Shown here: piece after piece, positions 40,887 through 50,007 of the stretch
How the letters are laid out: each line of letters begins with the position of its first letter
Numbering within the stretch: the stretch's first letter is position 1
Assembly: GCA_040401595.1 (NCBI GenBank)
Contig: JBBAOE010000007.1
Location: 1-64,000, forward strand
DNA from: RFPW01 sp040401595
GTDB taxonomy: Bacteria > Pseudomonadota > Gammaproteobacteria > Burkholderiales > Burkholderiaceae_E
Length of the DNA stretch: 64,000 nt
Reading direction: 5' to 3'
Notes under the pieces: generated by a model
Seen by the model: only the letters and a program-made list of their open reading frames with translations
Databases searched by the model: none
What the model was told of the DNA's origin: nothing
Translations under genes and position numbers: made by a program

Positions 40887-42620
40887 ATGAAATACCGCTA
40901 CACGCTGTTGGCCGTCTCGATTGCGGCTGCGCTTGGAGCTCAGAGTGCCTATGCGGGCGAGGCTGAGGCGAAGAAATGGGTCGATTCGGAGTTTCAACCC
41001 TCCACTCTGAGCAAGGATCAGCAGCTGGCTGAGATGAAATGGTTCATCGATGCCGCGGCCAAGCTCAAGGCAAAAGGTGTCAAGGAGATCGCGGTCGTTT
41101 CCGAAACAATTACGACCCACGAGTATGAATCCAAGACCCTGGCCAAGGCATTCGAGGAGATCACCGGGATCAAGGTCAAGCACGACCTGATTCAGGAAGG
41201 CGACGTTGTCGAGAAGCTCCAGACCTCGATGCAGTCAGGCAAATCGATCTACGATGGCTGGATTTCGGATTCGGACCTGATCGGGACCCACTACCGCTAC
41301 GGCAAAATTCTTCCGCTCTCGGACTACATCGCGGCGGCGGGCAAGGAATTCACCAACCCCGGGCTGGACCTGAAGGATTTCATCGGCACCAGTTTTACGA
41401 CCGCACCCGATGGCAAGCTCTACCAGTTGCCTGATCAGCAATTCGCCAATCTGTACTGGTTTCGCGCCGACCTCTTTGCGCGCAAAGACCTGCAGGACAA
41501 ATTCAAGGCCAAGTTCGGCTATGACCTTGGGGTGCCGCTGAACTGGAGCGCTTACGAAGATATCGCTGACTTCTTTTCTAACGATGTCAAGACGATCGAC
41601 GGTAAGCCGATTTATGGGCACATGGACTACGGCAAGAAAGACCCTTCGCTGGGTTGGCGTTTCACGGATGCCTGGCTGTCGATGGCGGGAACCGCCGACA
41701 AGGGCATCCCCAACGGATTGCCCGTCGATGAGTGGGGCATCCGCGTTGCAGCAGACAAGTGCACCCCGGTCGGTGCATCGGTTTCGCGTGGTGGTGCGAC
41801 CAACTCGCCTGCTGCCGTCTTTGCGCTCACCAAGTATGTCGACTGGATGAAGAAGTACGCCCCGAAAGAGGCGATCGGAATGACCTTCGGGGAGGCTGGT
41901 CCGGTGCCGGCGCAGGGGCAGATCGCCCAGCAGATTTTCTGGTACACCGCGTTCACGGCCGACATGACCAAGGCAGGCTTGCCCGTGGTCAATGCCGATG
42001 GCACACCCAAGTGGCGCATGGCCCCTGGGCCGAATGGGCCCTATTGGAAGGAGGGTATGCAAAACGGTTACCAGGACGTCGGCTCCTGGACCTTCTTCAA
42101 GGACCACGATGCCAATCGCACGGCCGCCGCCTGGCTCTATGCTCAGTTCGTGACTGCCAAGACGACCTCACTCAAAAAGTCGATCGTTGGCCTGACGTTT
42201 ATTCGTGATAGCGACATCCGCAGCGAGTTCTTTACGCAGAACGCGGCCAAATACGGTGGTCTTGTTGAGTTTTATCGCAGTCCTGCGCGAGTGGCCTGGA
42301 CCCCGACGGGCACCAATGTCCCTGACTATCCGAAGCTGGCGCAACTCTGGTGGAAAAATGTCGCCCAGGCCGTGACGGGTGAGAAGACGCCTCAAGTGGC
42401 GATGGACACGCTGGCCGAGGAGATGGATCAGGTGATGGCCCGACTGGAGCGGGCTGGTATGGCGAAGTGCACTCCGAAACTGGCGCCAAAAGGTGATCCC
42501 GCGAAGATGCTGACCGACCAGGCAGCGCCTTGGAAGAAGCTTGCCAACGAGAAACCCAAGGGCGAGACGATCGATTACGAGAAACTGTTGTCGGCTTGGA
42601 AGGCTGGCAAAGTCCGGTAA
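40887..42620 (+). CDS. glpV: Glycerol-binding periplasmic protein GlpV
   Basis: 577 residues including a Sec signal peptide (LLAVSIAAALGAQSAYA, cleavage near residue 23). The mature part is a large type 2 periplasmic binding protein, with DGWISDSDLIGTHYRYGKILPL and GTSFTTAPDGKLYQLP typical of GlpV-like proteins. It delivers glycerol to GlpSTPQ. ACAGGAGACCGAG precedes its ATG, a strong ribosome-binding site that fits high expression. A 10-bp hairpin follows the stop. Confidence 0.88.
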   Translation: MKYRYTLLAVSIAAALGAQSAYAGEAEAKKWVDSEFQPSTLSKDQQLAEMKWFIDAAAKLKAKGVKEIAVVSETITTHEYESKTLAKAFEEITGIKVKHDLIQEGDVVEKLQTSMQSGKSIYDGWISDSDLIGTHYRYGKILPLSDYIAAAGKEFTNPGLDLKDFIGTSFTTAPDGKLYQLPDQQFANLYWFRADLFARKDLQDKFKAKFGYDLGVPLNWSAYEDIADFFSNDVKTIDGKPIYGHMDYGKKDPSLGWRFTDAWLSMAGTADKGIPNGLPVDEWGIRVAADKCTPVGASVSRGGATNSPAAVFALTKYVDWMKKYAPKEAIGMTFGEAGPVPAQGQIAQQIFWYTAFTADMTKAGLPVVNADGTPKWRMAPGPNGPYWKEGMQNGYQDVGSWTFFKDHDANRTAAAWLYAQFVTAKTTSLKKSIVGLTFIRDSDIRSEFFTQNAAKYGGLVEFYRSPARVAWTPTGTNVPDYPKLAQLWWKNVAQAVTGEKTPQVAMDTLAEEMDQVMARLERAGMAKCTPKLAPKGDPAKMLTDQAAPWKKLANEKPKGETIDYEKLLSAWKAGKVR

Positions 42621-42640
42621 ATCGAAGCTTGAGGCGCGGC

Positions 42641-42670
42641 GCACCTGGAGTCCGAACATTCCAGGTGCGT
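42641..42670. terminator. Hairpin between convergent glpV and tcuB
   Basis: CGCACCTGGA (42641-42650) pairs perfectly with TCCAGGTGCG (42661-42670) across a 10-nt loop. It lies in the 70-bp gap between two convergent genes, so it may end transcripts from both sides. No T-run is seen on either strand. Confidence 0.6.
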
Positions 42671-42690
42671 AGCCCGATTCTCCAATGGCT

Positions 42691-43818
42691 TCAGTCTGCG
42701 GTCAGCTTCAGCCGTGTCGGTTGCCTGCGCTCGATCGACCACTTCAGCAATGCGGCTGCGCGATAGAAACCATGGGCAAATTTCCCATAGGGCATGGTTG
42801 CGAAAAACGCCATCACAGCGCCCAGATGCACGCAGAGCAGAAGCGGTAGTGCTGCGGATTCGCGCAAGAGCGCCAACCCCAGTCCGCTTGAACCGACCAG
42901 AAACAGAAGCGCGATAAACGCCCGGTCCATCGGCGCATTCGCTGCGTCGCCATGCTGCGGGTGTCGATGCAGATTGAGCCAACCCAGCCCGATCGTTCCA
43001 ATGACCAGGCCGATGCCGCCCAAGGTTCCGAGAATCTTGGGGAGGCTCAGCCAGTCATAGGGGGCAGACCAACCCAGCCCATAGTGGTAGAGCGTTGCGA
43101 CCGAGGTCGATGCAAAACAAAGCATGAAGCCGTAGAAGGTGGCGTGGTGAAAATGCCGCCTTGCGTGGGTATACCCATCGTCGGCCTCGACACAGCCCTG
43201 ACCGTGGCCGCCATCGAGATATTTGAGTTTGAGTACATTGACGCTTGCCTCCTGAAGCGCGGCGCTACTGGACGGGCCTGCATTCAGATCGCGCCAGAAG
43301 CGGGCCACTCCCAGTCCGAGGGCGGCGCAGGCAAAGAGAAAAATCGGCGCAAAGAGCGACACCATCAGGTTGTGCGGAAAGATGGCGTAAAAACTTCCAG
43401 CGTCCAGCGCAATCGCTTTCCAGAGTGTGCCCTGAGCCTGCAGTCCGATCACCAACAAAAGGCTGAGTGAGGCGGCCAGAGCCAGTGCCAGGGTGAGCCC
43501 GTTGCGTTGATAGAGCGCACTCAGCGGCGCAGGCCACGCATATTCGGCGTAGGTCATGCGCCGCACCCGCGCCATCGCTTGCGGGACGTTGACCCCGAAC
43601 GGGTTGGGGGGAGCGTACTGGCAAGAATGCAGGCAGGCGCCGCAGTTGTGGCACAGGTTCGCCAGGTAGTGAATGTCGGCTTGGGGGAATTCCAGACGGC
43701 GGGTCATGGCCGGAAACACTGCACAGAACCCTTCGCAATAACGGCAGGCGTTACAGATTTCCATCTGACGTGCCACCTCCGCTTCAGCTTCGCGCACCAA
43801 GGCTTCAAGCGGCAACAC
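42691..43818 (-). CDS. tcuB: TcuB-like iron-sulfur/membrane electron-transfer protein
   Basis: 375 residues. The N-terminus has two four-cysteine clusters for [4Fe-4S] centres (Cys 22, 25, 28, 32 and 56, 59, 62, 66). About six hydrophobic spans with histidines follow (YTHARRHFHHATFYGF), resembling a b-type cytochrome membrane anchor. In Salmonella TcuB reoxidises the FADH2 of TcuA, passing electrons to quinone. I chose GTG 43818: GGAG lies seven bases upstream and the reading overlaps the tcuA stop by 14 bases. The longer open frame to 43923 lies inside tcuA. Confidence 0.87.
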   Translation of the reverse strand: MLPLEALVREAEAEVARQMEICNACRYCEGFCAVFPAMTRRLEFPQADIHYLANLCHNCGACLHSCQYAPPNPFGVNVPQAMARVRRMTYAEYAWPAPLSALYQRNGLTLALALAASLSLLLVIGLQAQGTLWKAIALDAGSFYAIFPHNLMVSLFAPIFLFACAALGLGVARFWRDLNAGPSSSAALQEASVNVLKLKYLDGGHGQGCVEADDGYTHARRHFHHATFYGFMLCFASTSVATLYHYGLGWSAPYDWLSLPKILGTLGGIGLVIGTIGLGWLNLHRHPQHGDAANAPMDRAFIALLFLVGSSGLGLALLRESAALPLLLCVHLGAVMAFFATMPYGKFAHGFYRAAALLKWSIERRQPTRLKLTAD

Positions 43819-45316
43819 GGGAACGCTCCGGATGGGAATGGGTTGGGACTGCTGCGGTCGATGGCTGCAGGTCTTGGAGTGAAGCAGCCGCCTTGGCAGC
43901 AGACGCGCCAGCGATTCGGCCAAACACCGTGCCGATCGTCATGCCAACACCGGCGGTATAGCCTTTACCCAGGACATTACCCGCCATGATTTCCCCCGCT
44001 GCGAAGAGGTTGGCGCTTGGTTGTCCTGCGAAATGCACCGCTGCTGTCTCGTCGACCCGGACCCCCAGATAGGTGAAGGTCACGCCGGGTTTAAGCGAGT
44101 ACGCGAAATACGGTGGGGTATCGATGGTGCGGGCCCAGTGGGTTTTTTCGGGCGTCAAACCCTCTGTCCTACAGTTATCCATGATGGAATGATCAAATTG
44201 TCCAGGACGGCACGCCGCGTTGAATTCGCGCACGGTCCTCAGAAAGGTTTCCAGCGGCAGCCCGAGGGTCTTGCCCAGGTCTTCGAGTGAATCGGCTTTT
44301 TCGCCGCGAAAGACCGCTGGCATGAAGCGCCCGATGGCTTTGGCATCAATAATCGAGTGCGCCAACTGTCTGGGCTGCAGCGCAATCAGGCGGCCCCAGA
44401 GCGCGTAGCGCTTGGGCCAGAAGTCTTCGCCTTCATCATAGAAGCGTTCGCCCTTGACATTGACCATGATGCCCAGCGAAACGGAATCCACCCGAGTCGA
44501 TATCCCACCGTCGAACAGCGGTGCGCGGGCATCGACTGCGACCATGTGCGCCTGAGTCGGATCGCCCACCGGATCGGCGCCCCCCGCGATGACGTGGCGC
44601 AAGACAACACCCATGTTATAGCGGGTGCCGCGAATCGCAAACTGTTCTGCCGGCCACTCGCCGAGTGCGTTCTGGCCCCAGGCCTCTCGCTGCCAGGCAA
44701 TATTGGATTCGAATCCACCGCTGGCCAACACACAGACCTTAGCCGTGATGCGCTCCAGCGCCTGGGCCTTGCCGGTTGATACTAGGGTCGGGTCTGCGAC
44801 CGGTGATCCGACATGGGCGGCGATGAATCGCCCGTCCTGCAGTTCAATTCGCTCGACGGGGGAGTCATAGCGGACTTCGATACCCAAGGCCTTCGCGCTG
44901 CGGTAGTAGGCATTGACCAGCGCTTTGCCGCCACCCATAAAAAACGCGTTTGTCCGTGACAGATGCAAAGTGCCCGAGAGCGAAGGCTGAAAGTGCACGC
45001 CATGCGCGCGCATCCAGGTCCTGCAGGTGGCTGATTCGCGAATGACCCGCCGCGCGAGGGCTTCATCGGTGATTCCGCCGGTCACCTTGTAGAGATCCTG
45101 CCAGAACTCTTCCTCGGGGTAGGCCTCGGTGAGTACATCCTGAGGTGCGTCGTGCATGCAACGGATGTTGCGGGTGTGCACCGAGTTGCCGCCACGCCAG
45201 TCGCGTGGTGCGGATTCGAGCATCAGAACCGATGCACCCGCTTCGCGCGCCGTGATGGCTGCGCAGAGTGCGGCGTTGCCACCGCCAATGACCAGTACGT
45301 CCCAGGTCTTGTTCAT
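43805..45316 (-). CDS. tcuA: TcuA-like FAD-dependent tricarballylate dehydrogenase
   Basis: About 503 residues of the fumarate reductase/succinate dehydrogenase flavoprotein family. The FAD motif DVLVIGGGNAALCAAITAREAG lies at the start; FAAGEIMAGNVLGKGYTAGVGMTIG binds FAD near the end. TcuA oxidises tricarballylate to cis-aconitate in Salmonella. Paired tcuB supports the call, but no TcuC transporter is here, so the true substrate may be another polycarboxylate. The start MNKTWDVLV at 45316 matches the family; ATGs at 45334 and 45400 are alternatives. Confidence 0.85.
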   Translation of the reverse strand: MNKTWDVLVIGGGNAALCAAITAREAGASVLMLESAPRDWRGGNSVHTRNIRCMHDAPQDVLTEAYPEEEFWQDLYKVTGGITDEALARRVIRESATCRTWMRAHGVHFQPSLSGTLHLSRTNAFFMGGGKALVNAYYRSAKALGIEVRYDSPVERIELQDGRFIAAHVGSPVADPTLVSTGKAQALERITAKVCVLASGGFESNIAWQREAWGQNALGEWPAEQFAIRGTRYNMGVVLRHVIAGGADPVGDPTQAHMVAVDARAPLFDGGISTRVDSVSLGIMVNVKGERFYDEGEDFWPKRYALWGRLIALQPRQLAHSIIDAKAIGRFMPAVFRGEKADSLEDLGKTLGLPLETFLRTVREFNAACRPGQFDHSIMDNCRTEGLTPEKTHWARTIDTPPYFAYSLKPGVTFTYLGVRVDETAAVHFAGQPSANLFAAGEIMAGNVLGKGYTAGVGMTIGTVFGRIAGASAAKAAASLQDLQPSTAAVPTHSHPERSRVAA

Positions 45317-45524
45317 GAAATTGACGAAGGTCATGGAAGTGGGCGAAGGGAAGCCGCAACTGTACGCCTTCAGACGGTTCACCTCAAACGTGGTCCTCAT
45401 TTCGCTGCGTTAAAATCGCGTCTGATGCATGATGGGTGCTTCCGGGTTTCGATCGAGCCGATCATCGAACGGAGTCGCGCACCGGATTCACGCCACGGAT
45501 CTACCTAACCTACGCTTTAATCTC

Positions 45525-46553
45525 ATGTTTAAAACGACCATCGCCGGCAGTCTCCCCAAACCCGCTTGGTTAGCTGAGACCGGCAAACTCTGGCCGCGCT
45601 GGATGCAGGAGGGCGAGGCACTGGCTCAGGCCAAGCTCGATGCAACGCTTCTCTGGATCAAGTTGCAGGAAGAAGCCGGTCTGGATGTCATTGCCGACGG
45701 GGAGCAGGCGCGTCAGCACTTTGTTCACGGATTTCTCGAGCAGATTGAGGGAATCGATTTCGAGCACAAGGTCGAGATGGGAATCCGCAATGATCGCTAC
45801 AAGGCCATGGTGCCTCAAGTGGTTGCACCACTTCGGCTCAAGGGTCGAGTGCATGCTGCCGAGGCAAGGTTCCTGCGCGCGCACACCGACCGACGCACCA
45901 AGTTCACCTTGCCGGGTCCAATGACCATTGTGGACACGGTCGCTGACCGCTATTACGGCGATCGCGTGAAAATGGCCTTCGCGTTCGCCGAGCTGCTCAA
46001 TCAGGAAGCGCTCGCGCTGCAGGCGGATGGGATCGATGTCATCCAGTTTGATGAGCCCGCCTTCAATGTCTATCTGGACGAGTCTGCGACCTGGGGAGTT
46101 CAGGCGCTCGAGCGTGCCGCGCAGGGCCTGACCTGTACGACCGCCGTGCATATCTGCTACGGCTACGGCATTCAGGCCAATATCGACTGGAAAAACACGC
46201 TGGGCGAAGAGTGGCGGCAGTATGAGAAGGTGTTTCCCGCGCTCGCCGCGAGTTCAATCCAGCAGGTCAGCCTTGAATGCATCCATTCGCGCGTGCCGGC
46301 AGACCTGATGGCGTTGCTGGTCGGCAAGGATGTCATGGTGGGTGTCATTGATGTCGCCAGCGACCTAATCGAAACGCCCGAAGAAGTCGCCGATACGATC
46401 GGTCGGGCGCTGCAGTTTGTTCCTCAGCATCATTTGATTGCCTGCACGAATTGCGGCCTCGCGCCGATGTCGCGCGAGGTGGCGCAGGGCAAGCTTGAGG
46501 CGCTGGTCAAGGGCGCGGCGCTCGCCCGAGAGCGGGCAATGACGGTGTCATAA
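45525..46553 (+). CDS. Short cobalamin-independent methionine synthase-like protein (core MetE)
   Basis: 342 residues, corresponding only to the C-terminal catalytic half of MetE. The zinc site is intact: His209 and Cys211 in VHICYGYG, Glu251 in SLECIHS and Cys310 in CTNCGLAP. Core MetE proteins transfer a methyl group to homocysteine from donors other than polyglutamyl-methyltetrahydrofolate. MesD of Acinetobacter is one such family, needing MesX, but no mesX-like gene is seen here. It is divergent from tcuA with a 208-bp gap. It could instead use a corrinoid protein or another methyl donor. Confidence 0.82.
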   Translation: MFKTTIAGSLPKPAWLAETGKLWPRWMQEGEALAQAKLDATLLWIKLQEEAGLDVIADGEQARQHFVHGFLEQIEGIDFEHKVEMGIRNDRYKAMVPQVVAPLRLKGRVHAAEARFLRAHTDRRTKFTLPGPMTIVDTVADRYYGDRVKMAFAFAELLNQEALALQADGIDVIQFDEPAFNVYLDESATWGVQALERAAQGLTCTTAVHICYGYGIQANIDWKNTLGEEWRQYEKVFPALAASSIQQVSLECIHSRVPADLMALLVGKDVMVGVIDVASDLIETPEEVADTIGRALQFVPQHHLIACTNCGLAPMSREVAQGKLEALVKGAALARERAMTVS

Positions 46554-46633
46554 CGCCAGGCGACTGAAGTCTAGGCTCAAGAATCGCAGCGGACCGCTCA
46601 CCTGGCCCGCTGATTACAGAAGGGCTTCGTTCT

Positions 46634-47584
46634 ATGGACATGCGACAGCTGCGCTATTTCGTGCAGATCGTCGAAAGCGGGAGCCTTGCCAAGGCTTCCC
46701 GACAATTGTTCATCGCGCAACCTGCGCTGAGCCAGCAAATGGCACGCCTCGAGGATGAGGTCGGTAAGCCCTTGCTGGTGCGGTCCTCTCGAGGTGTGCT
46801 GCCGACCGAAAATGGTGAGGCGCTGTATCACCACGCCAAGTTCATGCTGCGTCAACTCGATCAGGCCGTCGCTGTGGCGCGGCAGGAAACTGCCGGTGTG
46901 AGTGGCCGGGTGGCAATCGGATTGGCACCGACGACGGTGTGCAGGCTGGGCTTGCCACTATTGCAGCACCTTCGGGCCTCGTTTCCAGGGATTTTGCTCA
47001 ATGTCATCGAGGGGCTGAGTGGCCATCTCGAACACATGACTCGCGTCGGCCAGCTGGATCTGGCGATTCTGTTCAGCCAGACCGCAGCCTCAGAGCAAAC
47101 GGTCGAACCGTTACTCGACGAAGAACTGTTTGCGATTCTGCCAGCCGAAAGTGATCTGGTGCCGCGTGGGCAGTCAACCATCACCCTGGCGCAGCTGGCC
47201 GAGCTGCCGCTGATCCTGCCAAGCCCCGGGCATGGACTGCGTCGCCGGATCGCGTTGGAGTTCGAGAGAATGAACATCGCGCTCGATGCAGTTGCCGAAA
47301 TTGATTCCTTGCCGCTTCTGATGGCTTGTGTGGATCAGGGGGTGGGGGTCACGATTAAGCCGATGGCTGCTATTCATGCCCTCGGGGACCACCCTGAGCG
47401 CTGGCGATGTCTGCGGGTATCGGACGCGTCCATGCGTCGTTCCAACTATCTCTACAGCCTGCCTGCGCCGAAGCTGTCACCGTGCGCGGTGATTGTGCGC
47501 GATGAGGTCAGGAAAGTGGTTCGACGTCTGGTGGATTCAGGGCAGTGGGGCGGCGTCGAACTGAACTGTGAGTTCACGGATTGA
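46634..47584 (+). CDS. LysR-family transcriptional regulator
   Basis: 316 residues. The winged helix-turn-helix is at 1-60 (MDMRQLRYFVQIVESGSLAKASRQLFIAQPALSQQM...), followed by a linker helix and the two-lobed effector domain with SSRGVLPTENG and LAELPLILPSPGHGLR. Related regulators in Burkholderiales control aromatic or carboxylic acid genes. Candidates for its targets are tcuAB or the convergent FAD dehydrogenase cluster. It lies 80 bp after the methionine synthase-like gene. Confidence 0.9.
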   Translation: MDMRQLRYFVQIVESGSLAKASRQLFIAQPALSQQMARLEDEVGKPLLVRSSRGVLPTENGEALYHHAKFMLRQLDQAVAVARQETAGVSGRVAIGLAPTTVCRLGLPLLQHLRASFPGILLNVIEGLSGHLEHMTRVGQLDLAILFSQTAASEQTVEPLLDEELFAILPAESDLVPRGQSTITLAQLAELPLILPSPGHGLRRRIALEFERMNIALDAVAEIDSLPLLMACVDQGVGVTIKPMAAIHALGDHPERWRCLRVSDASMRRSNYLYSLPAPKLSPCAVIVRDEVRKVVRRLVDSGQWGGVELNCEFTD

Positions 47585-47628
47585 AGTGGCCGTGCAACCC
47601 TGCCAAGCTTTTGGGGTGCGATCGCTGG

Positions 47629-49122
47629 TCAGCGGTACTGATGGGCTGATGCCGCAGTGAGTTTGCCGGCGCGACGCCCGGACGCAAAGGCCCAGGCCAG
47701 ATGGTGACCATGGCCCTTGAGCAGCAATCCCCCCTGGCCGGTTGAACCGGCCGCTCTCAGCCCCACGATGGGTGCACCCTGACGATCCAGGACCCGATGC
47801 TCCAGGTCCACACGCAAACCCCCTTCGGAGTGCACAAAAACGGAACGAACCGGCCCTAGCGCGATATAGGGGCCCTGCCGCAGCGCTGGACGTCCATCCG
47901 ACGCCGCGCCGCTGGCTTCCAGTGCTGCTGGATTCATACCGAGCTGCTGTGCCAGCTCACCCAGAGTGGGGGCTTCGGCAAAGACGTCGGGGCGGTTGCG
48001 TCGGTAATCGTCTAGGTAGGCGTAGGCGATTCCAGGCGCTGTCGAGATAAAGTGTGGCCAGGCCTGATAACGAGCTGCGATCGATGCATCGATGAGGATC
48101 CAGCCCACCTTGCCCGGTTGATCGACCAGCCGCAGGGAAGGCCGATCGCGTTCATCGCCGAAACGCTCACCCTGCTGATTCACTAACCGGGCACCGTCCT
48201 CGAAGAGGCTCGTCGCTGGTGCCAGCATGGTGGTTAAAAATTTCATCATGAAAGGCCGCAACAACGTCATGGGCACGTGTTCCAGAGCCCATTGCATGCT
48301 CAGTGCGAGCCAGCGCCAGGGTGGAAGCCGGCGCAGGAAATTTTCCCGTGCGGGTGCGATGAAGCGTATTTCCGGACCGAGCGCCAGATCGCCGTTGAGA
48401 ATCGTGCCACCGAGCGCTTCGGCCATGTGCTGTCCATCCCCGGTCGCGGTTTCGTTGACCGCACCCACCTTGGCTTCCTGAGAACCCATGAAGCGATGTT
48501 TGAGAGCAGGGTCGCTGGTGAAGTCGCCTGCCGCCAGGATGACGCCGCCCCGGGCATGTAGGGTCAGTTGGCCTGCACCGGATTCGGCTTGGCCAGCTGC
48601 GGATTCCAGAATGACACCGCGCACCCGTTCGCCATCCAGATCGAGCGACGCGACTCGAGCGTCCAGCCGGATGTCGACCCCGGCCCGCCGGGCCCGGCGT
48701 TCCAGGTGATAGATAAACGACCGCGAGTTAGGCAGTACGTTATGCATTCTTGGCTTGCGGTGGGGCGGCTCGGGCATCGGGCCGTAGAAACAGATGCCGC
48801 TATCGAGCAGCCACTGGAAGGTCTCCGGCATCGCGTCGCAGAGCACCCGTCGGAGCGCATCGTTATCGCGCGGCGCAAGATCGCCAGCAAACCCTGGCAT
48901 GTCCTGCCAGTGGTGCAGCGGCTCGTCAACGATCCCTTTGCTGCGCTGATGCGGTGTCTGGGAGGCGCTGATGGAGCCAATCGACCAGGCGGTGGTTCCG
49001 CCAAGGCTGGGGTTTTTCTCCAGCAAGATGGTTCGCGCTCCGGCCTCAGCCGCTTCGATCGCGGCGGCAAGTCCAGCCCCGCCGCCACCCACGACGATCA
49101 CATCAAACTCTTGAACCGTCAT
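47629..49122 (-). CDS. FAD-dependent dehydrogenase, fumarate reductase/ketosteroid dehydrogenase-like
   Basis: 497 residues with FAD-binding FDVIVVGGGGAGLAAAIEAAEAG at the start, LEKNPSLGGTTAWSIGSISAS (typical of the 3-ketosteroid-dehydrogenase/fumarate reductase branch) and a C-terminal GLRAAGSTGQGGLLLKGHGHHLAWAFASGR. It probably dehydrogenates or reduces a C-C bond next to a carbonyl. It follows the SDR gene by 34 bp and is the last gene of the minus-strand cluster that includes TPP, aldehyde dehydrogenase and cupin genes. Confidence 0.82.
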   Translation of the reverse strand: MTVQEFDVIVVGGGGAGLAAAIEAAEAGARTILLEKNPSLGGTTAWSIGSISASQTPHQRSKGIVDEPLHHWQDMPGFAGDLAPRDNDALRRVLCDAMPETFQWLLDSGICFYGPMPEPPHRKPRMHNVLPNSRSFIYHLERRARRAGVDIRLDARVASLDLDGERVRGVILESAAGQAESGAGQLTLHARGGVILAAGDFTSDPALKHRFMGSQEAKVGAVNETATGDGQHMAEALGGTILNGDLALGPEIRFIAPARENFLRRLPPWRWLALSMQWALEHVPMTLLRPFMMKFLTTMLAPATSLFEDGARLVNQQGERFGDERDRPSLRLVDQPGKVGWILIDASIAARYQAWPHFISTAPGIAYAYLDDYRRNRPDVFAEAPTLGELAQQLGMNPAALEASGAASDGRPALRQGPYIALGPVRSVFVHSEGGLRVDLEHRVLDRQGAPIVGLRAAGSTGQGGLLLKGHGHHLAWAFASGRRAGKLTAASAHQYR

Positions 49123-49156
49123 CAGGACTGCCAGTTGACTTGTTCAACAGGCCCGT

Positions 49157-49888
49157 TCAGATCAGTCCGCCGTTCGGCTGAATGATCTGGCCATGGATCC
49201 AGGAGGATTTTTCGGAGGCCAGAAAGCTGACGACCGCAGCAATCTCCTCCGGGGTCCCGATCCGGTTGAATGGGCTCATGGCAGCGGAACGGGCCTTCGC
49301 TTCATCGTTTTTTCCAAACCGGAACAGGTCGGTGTCGACAGGGCCCGGCGCTACCGCGTTGACTCGAATCTTGCGTCCAGCGAGTTCCTTGGCCATCGAC
49401 CGGATCATGGACTCGACCGCTGCCTTGGTCGCGCTGTAGGGCCCCAGGCCTGGGGCCGCATGGCGTACGAGCGAGGTGGTCAGGGCGATGATGGCACCGC
49501 CATCCTGGACCTGTCGGGCGGCCTCCGACAAGATATTAAAGGCTCCCACAATGTTGACCTCCACCAGACGACGGAAGTCTGCCGCCGGAAACTGGGCCAT
49601 CGGACCCGGCAGGGTGTTGATCCCAGCATTGGCCAGGACCAGATGCGGTGGGGCATCAAAATCATGGCTTGCGTCTTTGAAGACCTGGGCGATCGACTCT
49701 GGATCGCCGACATCGGCCCGATAGGCGCGCGCAGCATGGTCTGGTAACGATGCGGCCAATGCGTGGGCGGCTTCTGCTTGGCTGACGTAGGTAAAGGCGA
49801 CCGAGAAACCGTCCGCAGTCAGAGCCTGAACACAGGCCGCACCGATTCCTCGGGAGCCTCCAAAGACGATTGCGAGGGGTTTGTTCAT
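49157..49888 (-). CDS. SDR oxidoreductase
   Basis: Classical short-chain dehydrogenase of 243 residues: FGGSRGIGAAC at about 9-19, LANAGIN (variant of NNAG), Ser in LTTSLV, Tyr-Lys in YSATKAA, and the closing IIQPNGGLI, which departs from the usual DGG. It likely oxidises or reduces a secondary alcohol/ketone. The start ATG at 49888 is supported by the fold; an open frame continues upstream through a C-rich repeat (proline-histidine codons) but that is not coding. Confidence 0.85.
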   Translation of the reverse strand: MNKPLAIVFGGSRGIGAACVQALTADGFSVAFTYVSQAEAAHALAASLPDHAARAYRADVGDPESIAQVFKDASHDFDAPPHLVLANAGINTLPGPMAQFPAADFRRLVEVNIVGAFNILSEAARQVQDGGAIIALTTSLVRHAAPGLGPYSATKAAVESMIRSMAKELAGRKIRVNAVAPGPVDTDLFRFGKNDEAKARSAAMSPFNRIGTPEEIAAVVSFLASEKSSWIHGQIIQPNGGLI

Positions 49889-49943
49889 GGCGGCGATTCC
49901 TTTTTCAATCATCAATTTGCCCGAATGCCGGGCTGGTTCAATC

Positions 49944-49991
49944 GGAGGGTGGGGAGGCTGGGGAGGGTGGGGAGGGTGGGGAGGGTGGGGG
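49944..49991. repeat. G-rich 9-bp tandem repeat (potential G-quadruplex)
   Basis: Five tandem copies of GGAGGGTGG (49944-49988; copy 2 has C for G) followed by GGG. Many G-runs on the plus strand could form a quadruplex. The tract lies between the TPP enzyme stop and the SDR start, both on the minus strand, so G-runs are on the template strand and the transcript is C-rich. Confidence 0.85.
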
Positions 49992-50007
49992 AGCGACGGG
50001 TTGATAC

